A stretch of 64,000 nt of DNA from NCBI GenBank assembly GCA_002205965.3, contig NADL03000602.1:372001-436000 (forward strand), in the 5' to 3' direction. The position numbers and the translations under genes are program-made. Source of the stretch: Kappaphycus alvarezii (Eukaryota > Rhodophyta > Florideophyceae > Gigartinales > Solieriaceae). Positions 46,138-57,448 of this stretch are shown in pieces (positions within the stretch are counted from its first letter, which is position 1; every line of letters starts with the position of its first letter). The notes under the pieces are model-generated. The model made no database searches. It was not told the origin of the DNA and was given only the letters and a program-made list of their open reading frames with translations.

Positions 46138-46283
46138 GTAATTCCCCCATAATTCCCCTAGTCATGACGAACGGAATAGTTCCGCACTTTGCTATACAGT
46201 AGTGTACAGTGCTTTACATTACAGTGTAAGGACTACCAGAAACGTGCAACATGCAGTCATGTACTGAACTGTACAATGCGGTA

Positions 46284-46386
46284 ACTGTACTCCATGTTGT
46301 ACTGTACTGTACAGTACAGTGCAGTGCAGCTGTACAGTATAGTGCACCATGGACACTGTACAGTACAGTACAACATGGAGTACAGT
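46284..46386. repeat. Perfect 32-bp inverted repeat (39-bp spacer) built from GTACAG/CTGTAC units
   Basis: Arms at 46284-46315 and 46355-46386 are exact complements. Each contains CCATGTTGTACTGTACTGT or its complement. The surrounding tract from about 46195 to 46400 is dominated by TGTACAGTAC units, so the structure is partly a product of a simple repeat, but CTCCATGTTG is not part of that repeat and is also conserved in both arms. Open frames across the tract are artefacts. Confidence 0.85.
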
Positions 46387-46603
46387 ACAGTACACTACGA
46401 TCTTCAGAGTGAGGGCTCGAACCCAAAGAAACAGAGCCGCTTCAATTGTTTGAGCAGCCCCTGGCAAATGCACTCATTTGCAGAAAACTATCAATGCGGC
46501 CACTCAGATGATAACTTTATGGCATCAGTAGAACGGGTGTCAGGCCACATTTGAAAAATCCAAATGTATATATACAACTATTCGCGTCATTATTCTCAAC
46601 AAT

Positions 46604-46690
46604 CGACCCGTGGTCGAGTGGTTAAGCCTAAGTCCTGGGATTCTGGATAGTCATATCCTTTCTCGCAGCAACTTAGTTGGAGCGGTGATT
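46604..46690 (+). other. tRNA(Ser)-like relic (A-box match only)
   Basis: GTGGTCGAGTGGTTAAG near 46610-46626 closely matches the D-arm/A-box of serine tRNAs. CTCGCAG...AACTTAGTTGG downstream is in the right place for the variable and T arms but lacks GGTTCGA. The anticodon stem does not pair and there is no acceptor complement. Either a decayed tRNA pseudogene or a SINE head; not a working tRNA. Confidence 0.25.
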
Positions 46691-47159
46691 TAATTTCTTG
46701 ATTCCGAGATCGTTCTCAGATTACTGTCATAACGTAGTACAAGGAAGTTGTTATCTAGATACCAGCAAAGAAGCGCCAGAGATTGGAGTGCTACTTATAG
46801 AAATATGTCGCCAGAAGGGCAGCTATGTTTTAAACCTTTTTGTGAGTAAAAGGCTGTTTTTGAATATTTTTCGAGGATTTATTACAAGAAACACAACTTA
46901 TAGAAACTGGAGTCCATTAAACATGTGAAAGTGAATCTTGAACTTACCTTAAAGGGGTAATTTGTAGTTTTTACATGTATGTCGATAAATATCTATTTTA
47001 CAGGGCTTGGGGCAGAAAAGCTGTGCGTATGTCTATTAATCGAAGTCTATTTCGTCAAAGGTGCGAATAATATTTTATTATACCTCATATAGCTTGACAT
47101 ATAAAAGGTATTCAGAAGACGTCAAATAAAGAATTTATAACATTCTCAATACTACGGAT

Positions 47160-49523
47160 CTAATTCAATTCGTCTGGAAGATGCTTTTGTCTCTTCAGAT
47201 AGTCTCCAACTTTCAAAAGACATTCGGTAAGGCCAGCTGTCAGCCGGGATCTCTTCTTGGATCTCATTGATCTAGCAATGCTAAAAACTTTTCAGATGTT
47301 GTTGAGGAAGAATTAGGGTAAAAAAACACGTGCGACTCGAGATAAGATTGAAAATGTGCCTTCATACTTCTTCCAAAAATCAAGCGTCTCCATTTCTTTT
47401 GCAGAAGCTGCCATAAACTTGTAAAGGTTGATTTTGGAATCAATGGAGGCATCAACTTTATTCCCAATTTGGACATCATCATCATCTGAATCGAGACTTG
47501 ATAAAACACCCCTCTTGGAATGTTCGGATGCTTTTTCATTTAAAGCATCCGACCCTGACGAAACCGTGATAGTGAAGTAGTTTTCCGCCAATTTTGAGAT
47601 AAGCTTCACAGCAGCTGTGTCAGAGAGTGTGTAAGCATCAACTCCACCAAAGAAAACCTTGTGCTTCATTTTGAAATTCCTGGGAGTCAGAAGAGTTGCA
47701 ACATGAGCGCAATGCTCTGCCATTGGACACTGAATGTTATTCTTCTTACGGCGGTTCAGGATTAATTCAGATAAATCATCTACCAATCTTCGCGTCACAG
47801 AATCCATTACATTTTGCTCCTTCTTCGTTTTCAGAATTTTCAAAATTCCTGCCGAACAAATGTCCTTCAAATCCATTGTCGGGCCTACTTGAGAGCCCAA
47901 CAAAGCTTTACTTTCTTCGACTGCCCTGACTACCTCAACAATAGCTTTCAGGGATAGCTTTTCCCTAGCGGTAGGTGTATCAGCTGGACCGATATCTTTC
48001 CATGTAACATTGTCAGCATACAGTGTTTCGACTGCGGATCCAAAATAGGGTTCCAAATACAAAAACCTCTCAACCATTGAAACAGTAGATCCCCATCTTG
48101 TCTTAACATCCAAAATTGGCCGCAATATACCCGCATTTTTTGACGAAAGCTCTGAAAACAGGTACTGTGCAGCAACTGCAGACTTCTTAAAAGACTTGAA
48201 AGTCTGGCGCACTTTTATAAGTAATTCTTCAATCTCCTTGTCTGAGAATGCCTTACGAGACGAAATCTGAAGCGAATGAGATGCACATGCGATTCGTTCC
48301 AAGAAGATCTGAAAGTGAAGGCTAACTGTGTCTCATTGGACGAGGATCTTTCAGGAATAGTATCTGCAAGGGAGAAGTTTTCAGGCAACTGCGGCAAGGT
48401 AGCATTCAGGATCAAATTGAGCTGATAATAGAATGAATCTTCGCTGAAATCTCATTAGCATCCTTGTCATCCAGTCCAGTTTCAGCTTCTTCGAATACTG
48501 ATTCATTGGAAGCGGGTTGAGATTCAGTTGCCTTAAATGTAATTACATCCCTTTCTTGCGACTAAATCGAGGCGACCTCGTCAGTTTCCTCTCCACTTTC
48601 AAGCTCTCTGATTTTCTCGAGCCGCGACTCCAGCAGTACAGAATCCATAATTTCAGCCAAAATCCCTTCCTCTTCCGACGTAAGCTCGACCTGTTTCCTC
48701 GCATTAGCAGCGCTGTCAGTGGTTATAAATGCCACTTTTTTTCAATTCCTAATTTCTTCGTAGATTCAAGAAGAAAGCGTGAAAGTTCCTTTTCAGTATG
48801 GCGACCAACCAACGTAGTGCAGCATACCAAGTTTGTATGGTATCCCCATTCGCTGTCAATGAACGATATTGTTAAAGATGAGTAGGAATCATTATTTTCG
48901 GCTGTCCAAACATCTGTAGTTCCGGCTAAAATCGGAACCTTTTCGAGTGTATCTGCATTCAACTTATCAACAATAGCCTCAGATTTCTGTAAAATAAGAC
49001 TGACGGTCTTACGGCTGACATGGTTGATTTTGGGAGCAAATTCATCTACAATTGCTTGAAACCCCTAATCTTCAACAATAGAAAGCGGTCTTTGATTGAG
49101 ATCAATCCATTCTGCGCATAATCGAATAAATTTCTTCTGAACGGAACCCGATTTGTTGACCTTCTGGGTGAACATTTTCTTGAAGTCAGGGTTTGTCCGG
49201 CTTGATATAATAGCTGAACCCCCCTTACGTTTATCGAATGACACGGAGATGTCAGTTGTCTTGTGTTTGCTGTTCATGTGGCTTCGGACATTTGTGGTTC
49301 CACGTCCCAAAGCACCTACTTTTGCGCAAAGCCGACATTTGAACTTTCGCTTGTGCGGTTCATCTTTGGAGTAAACCCGTTCAAGCTGCACGAAAGAAAA
49401 GATCGGGTTGTTTGAATTTCCATCATACGGTACAAAATGGGTAGTTGCCGGACCTGGTGCGTTTCGCACTGAGAGAGGGGCCGTTGGACCTTTTTCGCGG
49501 ACCGAAGGGGGTTTGGTTTGCAT
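47160..49523 (-). pseudogene. hAT transposase (BED zinc finger, RNase H-like core, dimerisation tail), interrupted
   Basis: Read from an ATG at 49523. Residues 63-87 form a BED finger, C-x2-C-x15-H-x4-H (KCRLCAKVG...SHMNSKHK). An in-frame TAG at 49065-49067 follows residue 152. The frame then continues through LAGTTDVWTAENNDSY (first catalytic Asp). A one-base shift at the A7 run 48736-48742 leads to FITTDSAANARK (second Asp), and an acidic stretch follows with another stop near 48560. After a further shift, 48302-47313 is a 329-codon open run with CASHSLQI and DVKTRWGSTVSMVERFLYLEP. The last 150 bp give FSIARSMRSKKRSRL, the hAT C-terminal dimerisation motif, and a TAG at 47160. Motif content is essentially complete; two stops and at least three shifts make it inactive, although some shifts sit in homopolymers. 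The enzyme would cut and paste the element using the terminal repeats described here. Confidence 0.85.
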
Positions 49524-50159
49524 TACGGGCTCAGATTGCGCATTTGCGCTCGGGAATTCATTGTTGGCTGAAAAGGTCGTGGAAATCGGTAGTTTTCGGT
49601 AAACCTTGTGTTTTCTGGTCTTAGACGGCTCTGAGCAAGAATATTGTGGCTATTTGGATCTATGTTCAAAACTGTGTCATTCTAGGCAATAGTACAGAAT
49701 ACTGTAAAATCATGACTTTTGAGGGGCATTGGTGGTGATCAAGTCATAGATAATTAATTACTTTGTGGTCATGAAATTCCGGAGATGTGGTAAGGTGAAT
49801 ATTTATTCCAGTAGAATAAGAATGGTAATGCAGTTATTATTTCTCCATGCCTAGTGGTGAATTCTATTGTAGGCAGGTAATTAATTGGTAATAGTAATAA
49901 TTTTGCCATAGTGTATTCTATTGCTCCCAAGTAATAATTTGGTAATCAAGTCATTGATTCTTTAATGACTTTTGTAAGTCATAAATTCTTTAATGGCTTC
50001 AGAAAATCATTAATTCTTTTAGTACCCCAGGAAGTCATTAATTTCTTTGTGAGTTTATATGCACAGGTAAGGAATAAAATGACAATTATTTTGGAATAAT
50101 TCCATTACAGGGAATTGAAAAAATTTAATTTTTATGTACTTAAAAATCTATGAACAATA

Positions 50160-50176
50160 ATTCCCCGCCATCACTA
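50160..50176 (-). repeat. Right terminal inverted repeat of the hAT element
   Basis: Read on the minus strand as TAGTGATGGCGGGGAAT; first 10 bases identical to the left end. Confidence 0.88.
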
Positions 50177-50184
50177 ATGACAAC
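50177..50184. repeat. Right target-site duplication of the hAT element
   Basis: ATGACAAC, identical to 45940-45947. Confidence 0.9.
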
Positions 50185-53100
50185 CGTGTAATTGAGAGGG
50201 GTGGGTCGGGGCGAGTCAGCGATAGGGGGATAAACCGTGGAACAGGATGTCAGCCGGCCTGAATTCTATACCTGCCATGAGTTGGGGGACCTCGAACTAA
50301 AAATAAAAAATCGCAGTGCGGATTTATGTATTATGACAGGGCGATGAGTAGGAAACAGTCACTTTCTATGTGACTGAAGCCGAATGTGAAAAGATCGGCG
50401 CATGTTGGCCGTCGCTTTCCATATGACGAGTGCACCTTTGGCACTAGAGCGCTAAAGAGTACAATAAAACGATCGTCTCAGTTTTCTTGCTGATCATGAT
50501 GACTTAAAGGGATTTTTAGACTATGATGGCCACGGAGAAGTGGTAGAGAGAAAGTTGGCAGCTAGTACGTGCTCAAAAGAGCAGATGTGGCGCTATATTT
50601 TTGGAGGAATGTTATGCATCCACATTTATTGTTTGCAACCCAGCTATCTTCCTGCCAATGCTGGCTAATCCTGGATTTATTTCCTGTACTAGTTTTCGTA
50701 GAGTTCTTATTTTTAAAGTTGGACAAGCAAGACGCCCAGCGTTCTATCCGCCAAGGCCAAGATGACGAGAGTGGCAGGGACCTTTGATCGGGAATGTTGA
50801 AAGTACCAAACGGAACTGTCTGGTTAAGTAAGAATGATTGATCCCTTCAAAAGAGAATCGGGATTATTCCAAAGCAGAATTGATTGTATATGATGGCGAA
50901 TGTTCGCGGGTCGGTACCTGCGCAACGAGATTCGCCGCGCGGCCGTGGAATAAAGAATGAGAAACTGTGGCTTCCCAGCTAGAATGGAAGAGAGACTTGA
51001 ATTCAGGCAGCAACGGTGAGGAATATTTAGTAAAGCTGCTGGTATGAAGATTTCACATAGTGTCGAGGATATACGCGCGAGCAGTGGCCCGGTAGGGGTC
51101 GGTAGCTTGAAGTCATGCGTCAAAAGACAGACAGCAATACCTATCCTATACATTTTAGATCTATCGCCAATATTTAAATGCTTTGGTTTAGTGCGAAAAA
51201 TCGGCTGCAGGCCTCGTTCTCAGTCTTCGGGAAGGTGTTCATCGACTTCTTCTTACCGATTATGGCGCAAACCACTTCAAAGCTGTGAAACAACCAATTA
51301 GGGACTGATAGTTATTAGAATAGAATGAACCCCTGGGGAGTAAATATATGCGGTCAGATCACCAGGTTATTCCGTGTGTTCACATTGATGGCAGCTCATG
51401 GATTGTCATAGACGAGAAGGCAGGGGTCGAGGCAGAGTCCGTCCATGAAAGCCACCGGAGTCCGATCGTTTAGACACAAATAAGTAAAATTATGTCTCTT
51501 TTCTTCCCTGAAATATCGAAAATAGATAACATAACAAGTAAACGGAAGTGGTCTAAAGTGTAATTTCTGAGGGAATTCACAGAAGACTTAACTATTTTCC
51601 TCACTTTTAAATCTATTCTACTATTATCGTTAAATATTTTTCACACTGTCGGGTCGCCGAGTCATGCTGGGCTCTTTCGTGAAAATTTCAAGGTATAACG
51701 GCTCTAACAGATCGTTCGGCTTCGCTTTGAGGCCCTTTCTGTGACGTTTCTGTAGTTTGAAGCTTTTTTCTATTGTCATCCCTCGCTCCCACTACACATT
51801 AGGTCAATCTGGGCAAAGCTTGTAGGAGAGGCCATTTTATTAAACGAGGTTCAACAATACTCAGCTCTTCCCGGCTGAAACTAGTCTTGACTGTAATCAT
51901 CACAGCTAAATAGGGGTCGTAGCTACTTACATACCCTCGATATCATCCAATATGGTTTACTTCGACCATTCGCTGTTACTGCGGTCACTCTTGTAAGAAA
52001 ATTTCTTACACTCGGCGTTTTTAACCTTTTATTTCTCTGCTGGGGCAGATTTCATTGGCGGGATAATCTTTTATCATTTTCTCTGTAATGGGTACTTTTT
52101 AAGCCTTTTCCGGCTGTTTTATCACCTGATCCACGTTTATCTTTAACTGAATTTACTGTGCTGTATGAAAAAGTAACAAAAATATCCTCGCTATCAGTTG
52201 ACTATAAATATGTACTCAATTTATGACTAGACCTATGTCGAATTGACACATTTATATTGTGTCAAGTTTTCTTTTAAGTAGCCTGAGCGTCTGGTTGCTT
52301 CCTCAACCATTGCTTGTCGCTTCCCGTGCTTCAATCACCTGCAATTATTTTCTCGTGAGGGCCTCTATCATGTTGAAAAAGTTGCTAAGGGCACTTTAGG
52401 CACGTGAAGTCAAAACTTTATAGTGAAAGTTTCCCTGGTGTCCCGTTATTTACAAACATAGCAGAAGTAAATATGTTCTCCTGTATAAGAAAGTGAGTAG
52501 TGAAACGTTTTCCATGTCATTGATTTCGTTTTGGGATCCAGCCATGCCAAGAAATGCGCATTAAATTAATAGTGACTACTCTACAAGACTCAATTCTAAT
52601 GACTAGTACACCTTTTTTGGCCTAACACTGCTTTTTTGTGGCTGCTTGAGAGGTTTCTCAAATATATGTACACCAGTGCAGAACCCCTAGCACCCTGGAA
52701 ATTATCTCTTATCGGATGGACCTAAGAAGTACCATTCTCATTTGTTTTTTTCTCTGTTATGGTTGATTTTCTTCTGAAAAGTAGAGTTCATGTAGCTTAT
52801 AATCTCTGAAAGCGATCGAACTGTACTGTATTCACTGGTTAGATATATTGAACTCACAAATTGCTTGCTGTTTATCTTTTAGATGCAGCTGCAATCTACT
52901 ATACTCTACCAACGTCGTTGTTAGAGCCTAGAAGATCTTGTGCGAAATCTACAATATTCTCGAAAGCAAGCTCTGTGGAACAATTGACTTTGCAGTACAC
53001 TGCTGACCTTTTATTGTATTGACTTAGAAGGTATGTTATTGGCTGGGGTTATTTGGATCTCTGTAGTAGCAAAACTTTGACGTTGAACAACTGTTAAATA

Positions 53101-53968
53101 TAAGTTACAATTTGACAATTATGCCGACATTCACCGGCTGCTCAAGTTTTTCTTTCCATAAAAAATGTAAACTATTAGAGGAAAATTCACCAACCACACT
53201 TATTTTTCCAAACATTCTGAATAGTGAAATCCAGAGGTTCCAGCAATTTTTCGGGCGCTATGTTTCCATCTTTCTCAGCCAGTGACCCCAAAATGCTTTG
53301 ACATGCGCAACTTAAAATCTTTCCCAAGTGCTTGCTTGACTGAAAATATTTTGGTACCTTCACTGTGTTATGAGCCTAGCCATGACATTCCTTACGCAAG
53401 AAGTGAAATTAGGCAGGGAAAAGGGGTACTTTCTGGTTAAGGATAGATCTCCTTGGTTTCTAAATTCCCTTCGAGGTTTCTTTCCACCTCCACCAGACCC
53501 TTATGCCTCTTCTGTTTAGCTTTTTCTCTTCAATTCTCTACTCTATCTTGTCTACCATCTATATCTCATTTATAGACAAAAACAATTAATACTAACTTGC
53601 GCATTATCCAAACAGTTCCAGTTCCAAATAATTTAGCAATAGTTTCTAATATTGACATTATCGTCGGATATAATACTTTCGTTTCCCTTTTCATCTGTTT
53701 CTCCCTTTAATGTTTTCAATTTTCAGCAAACGAGCTCGTAAAACAATGTGAAAGATATTCATCGCGGTCGTTAATCCCTTTTTCAATCTGCAGAGAATTC
53801 TAGTATTTTCTAGGGGCCGCTTTTCAAATTCTTACTGCTGGCAAACTCACTTTATGTAATACTGTTATTTCATATGTAAATACCGCCCACAAATATCTTA
53901 AATTTATAAAGAACACCATTTCAAAAATTTTCGACGAATATTTTTCTTTCGGCTGTTACAATAATCAA
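50185..53968. other. No gene recognised; GC-richer patch at about 50400-51300
   Basis: Frames of 70-110 codons at 50569-50787, 50824-51153 and 51044-51301 show no known domain. A phrase LTDYGANHFKAVKQPI near 51250-51300 hints at an integrase-like remnant but is too isolated to assign. 51.4-53.9 kb is AT-rich and empty. Confidence 0.35.
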
Positions 53969-54394
53969 TGTAACAATGCCTCTGTTACAACACTGTGTAA
54001 TAGAGACATGTTCGCTGTCGCTATTCCAATTCTCTATTACACAATGGTGTAAAGGAGAAACTGCGATTTCGTTAATGAATTTAGAAGTTTTTTTTCGTTC
54101 AATGATTTTATTTGACGTGGAGCCCCAAGTCGTGGTTTTAATTACGTAGTTATATTCTAGATAGTACAATTCTATAGTTACATCTCTACTTTCTAGTAAG
54201 TTCTAATGAGCTAACAAAATATAGAATTTCTAGAGTAGAGCTACCGTACTGTCTATAAAAGGGGGGGCTCATTTGGATTCTTGTGAGAATCCAGGTACAC
54301 TCCACACACCCTTTTGCCCCATTTTTCTGAAACCCATTACCATCGCCTCTACTGTTCCCTTAGCAGCGCCCCGGCTGCCTCCCTCCCTGTTTCA
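53969..54394 (+). repeat. 5' LTR of family A gypsy (426 bp)
   Basis: TGTAACAATG...CCTGTTTCA, homologous to 17956-18483. TCTATAAAAGGGGG near 54253 is the probable TATA box. It lies 825 bp ahead of the gag start, as a 5' LTR should. The upstream flanking pentamer is ATCAA; with no 3' LTR found, the target duplication cannot be tested. Confidence 0.85.
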
Positions 54395-55218
54395 CGGGTA
54401 GCATCGCTTTCTCCGGTTTCGCTGCTTTTTACACATGTATTTCTTGTGTGGGTTGTTGAATTTTGGAAAAAGTTTGCTGACAGGTGCTACTGTAAGCAAT
54501 ATCATATACTGTACTTGTGGGCTGGAGTGCCAAGTACAGGAGAGTACCTGTGGGCTGGAGTTCCAGGTACTCTAAACCCCATTGCTCCACGCAGGTCGCG
54601 TTTACTAATTGGAGAGCTAGGTAACCGGGAACTTGGGGTTGCAGCATAATCTGCGTTCTCTAGGTTATTCTGTTCAGGTAGCGTGCAGGACTCACAAAGC
54701 TGCGCGATCCTGTACAGGACCCCTAGACTGGACAGTTGTGCTTAACTAAGTTGCCTTAGTAAAGCCGTACTTCTGACCACGTCCCCATTTGAGGGTCCCC
54801 TCACAGTATTCCAATACAATCCTATTGCACTCGTTGGCTGTTAGCTAGGTGAACCGACTGGGTCACGGGTTCAGGTAACGCTTCATATGTTTGACTTGGA
54901 CTGGACTTGGACTAATGGGTACGTGCGCAGAACTGGTATTATTTGGTTATTCGCTAGCTTAAGGCCGTCTTTAGAGTCTTTCCGATAAGGTAAGGACACC
55001 GAATACAGTCTACATCGTAGATTGGTGGGGATATCACGAAAGGATTGCTGAGTCACACCGGAGTGTGTGTGTGATCAATGCTGCTGATGAGTTACTCTCT
55101 CCGTGGGTAGGGAGCCAATCCGTCGTCCAGGGATGAATCTCTTGCAGATTTCAGCTTCAAGTGCTATTATTCAAGTTTAAGTGTTGGTGTAAGGCTTTAA
55201 TTAAGAGGTTTGTTGAAC
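54395..55218 (+). other. Leader of family A gypsy with a duplicated 27-bp GTAC-bounded unit
   Basis: Untranslated leader between the LTR and gag. Two copies of a 27-bp unit, GTAC(T/C)TGTGGGCTGGAG..., lie at 54511-54537 and 54544-54570, each beginning and ending in GTAC. No clear primer-binding site follows the LTR. Confidence 0.5.
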
Positions 55219-55659
55219 ATGTCTTTCTTCAAACCAAATATGCCTGTGTTTTTCGATCGGACTCGAGATGCGTTGACGGTTCGGCCATGGTTGCATTCAG
55301 TCGAAAAATACCTGATACTTGTTCAGGTGTGCCATGAAGAAGCCATCAGTGCCCAGAATGCTATCTACTTTGCTTCGACATTCATGACCGGGACTACCGC
55401 AAACTGGTGGTATACAGTTGTATCCGAGAATGATGTCCCGCCTACATGGGAAGCTTTCAAACTCCTGGTTGAGGCAGATTTTGTCCCTCAGGACAGAGTC
55501 ATTCGAGCTCACGACAAGCTTACCAGGATCCGCCAGAAAACGAGTGTGGCAGCGTACCTCTCGGAGTTCAGAAATTTGGTTATCAATATTCCCAGTATCA
55601 GTGAGTCGGAAAAATTTGCGCGGTTCTGTGAAGGTCTCAAACCCCACATTCTGTTGTAG
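55219..55659 (+). pseudogene. Gag of family A gypsy
   Basis: From the ATG at 55219 (MSFFKPNMPVFFDRTRDA) a 146-codon frame contains the retrotransposon Gag core: W.....YL near residues 25-35, TGTTANWWYTVV, W..F...F near 77-88 and VAAYLSEFRNLV, then LKPHILL and a TAG where related Gags continue. Past the stop, METGNLERK-like and CFTYHKVG pieces (about 55790-55890) recall the Gag C-terminus and a degraded zinc knuckle. It would assemble the particle that packages element RNA. Start choice: it is the first ATG of the frame; the frame itself opens 9 bases earlier without one. Confidence 0.75.
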
Positions 55660-56129
55660 GTTCGTAAAGGGAACCCATCCAAGTTGAAGCTGCGACTACA
55701 ATTGCTTTTAACGTTGATGGAGCATTTTGGGGTGCAGGTTTCTTCACTGGCAGAGGTTCATTTCACACCAACCGAAATGACTCAGGTCTTATGCAGATGG
55801 AGATCGGAAACCTGGAACGTAAACCGATGAGCAGCAACAGAAAGAATTGATGGAGAACCGATGCTTTACGTACCATAAGGTAGGATGTAGACCATGGAAA
55901 GACAGAAAAGAAAATGGGGATAAATGCAACGGGGTAGTGATCGCATAGTGGCGAACAATACACGGGCAGGACACAGTAAGATTTGAATGGCTTTGACTAG
56001 GAAAGCCAGTTGGTCCACGAGACTTGGTGAAAACTCAGGTGAGACATTAGTGAGTGTGAAAGATGTCTCAATGAGCAGAGTGAAACTGTTGTGGCTATCA
56101 CCGGAGCTAAATTCTCAGAGGACAGGGAA

Positions 56130-57056
56130 AAGACGAGAATCTCCTATGATTGCATCGATGTCTTCTTGGTTGTCTATATGGATGATCTTCTTATATTCAG
56201 TACGAATGAGGAAGAACATAACGAACAACTGGAAATTGTATTAAAGAGACTTAATGATTACAAGATGTACATTTCTTCGAAGAAATGCTCTTTTTTTCAA
56301 ACTCAGCTGAAGTATTTGGGTTTAATAGTCGGGAAGGATGGCATTCGCGTCAATTCTGAGATGACCGAAGTGCTACAAACTTTGCCAAAACCTGAATCTC
56401 TAACTGTAGGTAAATTTCCGAAGTTATCTGCAATTGCTGCACCTCTCACAAATCTGACAAAGAAAGATCGAGGTATAAGGAAATGGGATCAAAAGTGTGA
56501 TAAAGCTTTCCATAAGCTGAAGGAAGCGATGAAATTGGCTCCAATCTTAGTTGCTCCTAATTGCAAAAAGCCATTTCGTGGCCATATAGATGCTTCACAG
56601 CTTGCTGTCGGCGGAACTCTAACACAGTTGGATGAGAATGGAAGGGATCGTGTAATTTCTTTCTATTCATTGGAACTTCCACCAAATGAGTCGGACTACA
56701 CTGCAAATGACAGAGAGCTTCTGGCTTTGATGAATGTTCTGGGAAGATTCAGGTGCCATCTTGAAGGTTCTGATTTTGACATTTTCACAGACAACCAGGT
56801 TCTTAAGAGCTTCTTAACAAAACCGAAACTGAGTCGGAAAGAAGCATATTGGTTGGAAACTCTCGGTAACTTCGGAATATTTCCCATTAAACTGAAGCCT
56901 GGAAGAATTCACGTCTTCGGAGACGCATTATTTCGAGCTCCGCACATAACGAGAGGCGATCTTGACGTCTCAGTGAATACGTTGAAGTTCCCTACCTTGA
57001 TGTTGATCAGATCATTCCTCGGTGTGATGAAGACCAGTTCTTTGGTTCAGTGGTAA
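56130..57056 (+). pseudogene. Reverse transcriptase palm/thumb and RNase H of family A gypsy
   Basis: Begins at FLVVYMDDLLIFS (catalytic Asp pair intact, about 56165-56200), then KKCSFFQTQLKYLGLIVGKDG. The thumb is shortened (LPKPESLTVGKFPKLSAI lacks the usual LGT.N.YR segment). RNase H follows with HIDASQLAVGGTLTQ, TANDRELLALMNVLGRF and DIFTDNQVLKSFL, then RIHVFGDAL near the end. The frame stays open for over 300 codons, unusually long for this window. Everything upstream of the palm is deleted. Confidence 0.85.
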
Positions 57057-57448
57057 AATCCATGGAAGGAGAGTTGCCAGAGGATATGGTTGAGAAGCAG
57101 AAACTTGAAAGAATTCTGCTGATATTCCGAAAAGATGGTTCCAGGCTGTTTTACAATGGAAATTTGTGCATACCAAGAAGGTCAGTTTCGGTTATTTTGC
57201 AAATTGCGCACGACTTTAAAGTTGGTGGATATCTTAAATTTGCGAAGACGCTGTCCAGATTAGATAGCTTCCAATGGAAAAATAAGAGCCGGGATGTTCG
57301 AAAGTATTGTGAGGATTTCTCAAGTGTCAGCAGTAGAAGGACTCTAATCAAATAAGGTTGACTGATCCAATGTCACTGGAATTGCCTAACCGCAGATGGG
57401 TATCATTAGCTACAAATTTCATTGTAAGGCAACCCCTGACGAGGAACG

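Larger units (their letters stand above)
45948..50176 (-). mobile_element. hAT-superfamily DNA transposon, 4229 bp, with perfect 8-bp target-site duplication
   Basis: The left end reads TAGTGATGGCCGGTAAT and the right end, reverse-complemented, TAGTGATGGCGGGGAAT: 15 of 17 bases match. The flanks are ATGACAAC on both sides (45940-45947 and 50177-50184), the 8-bp duplication diagnostic of hAT insertion. Inside is a BED-finger transposase on the minus strand (49523-47160). About 1.2 kb to its left is non-coding and holds three palindromes. AATTCC/GGAATT repeats lie near both ends. The intact duplication suggests one of the younger events in the window. The transposase is broken, so the copy is non-autonomous as read. 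Confidence 0.92.

Noticed and set aside
46390-46450. tRNA B-box (GGGTTCGAGCCC on the minus strand)
   Set aside because: T-stem pairing beyond three pairs fails and no A-box was found at the right distance.
46214-46554. Open frames across the GTACAG tract (Tyr/Cys/Thr/Val repeats)
   Set aside because: A pentamer or hexamer repeat without stops opens several frames at once on both strands; this is not coding.
46604-46690. Functional tRNA-Ser gene
   Set aside because: Only the D-arm matches; the anticodon stem, T-arm consensus and acceptor pairing fail.
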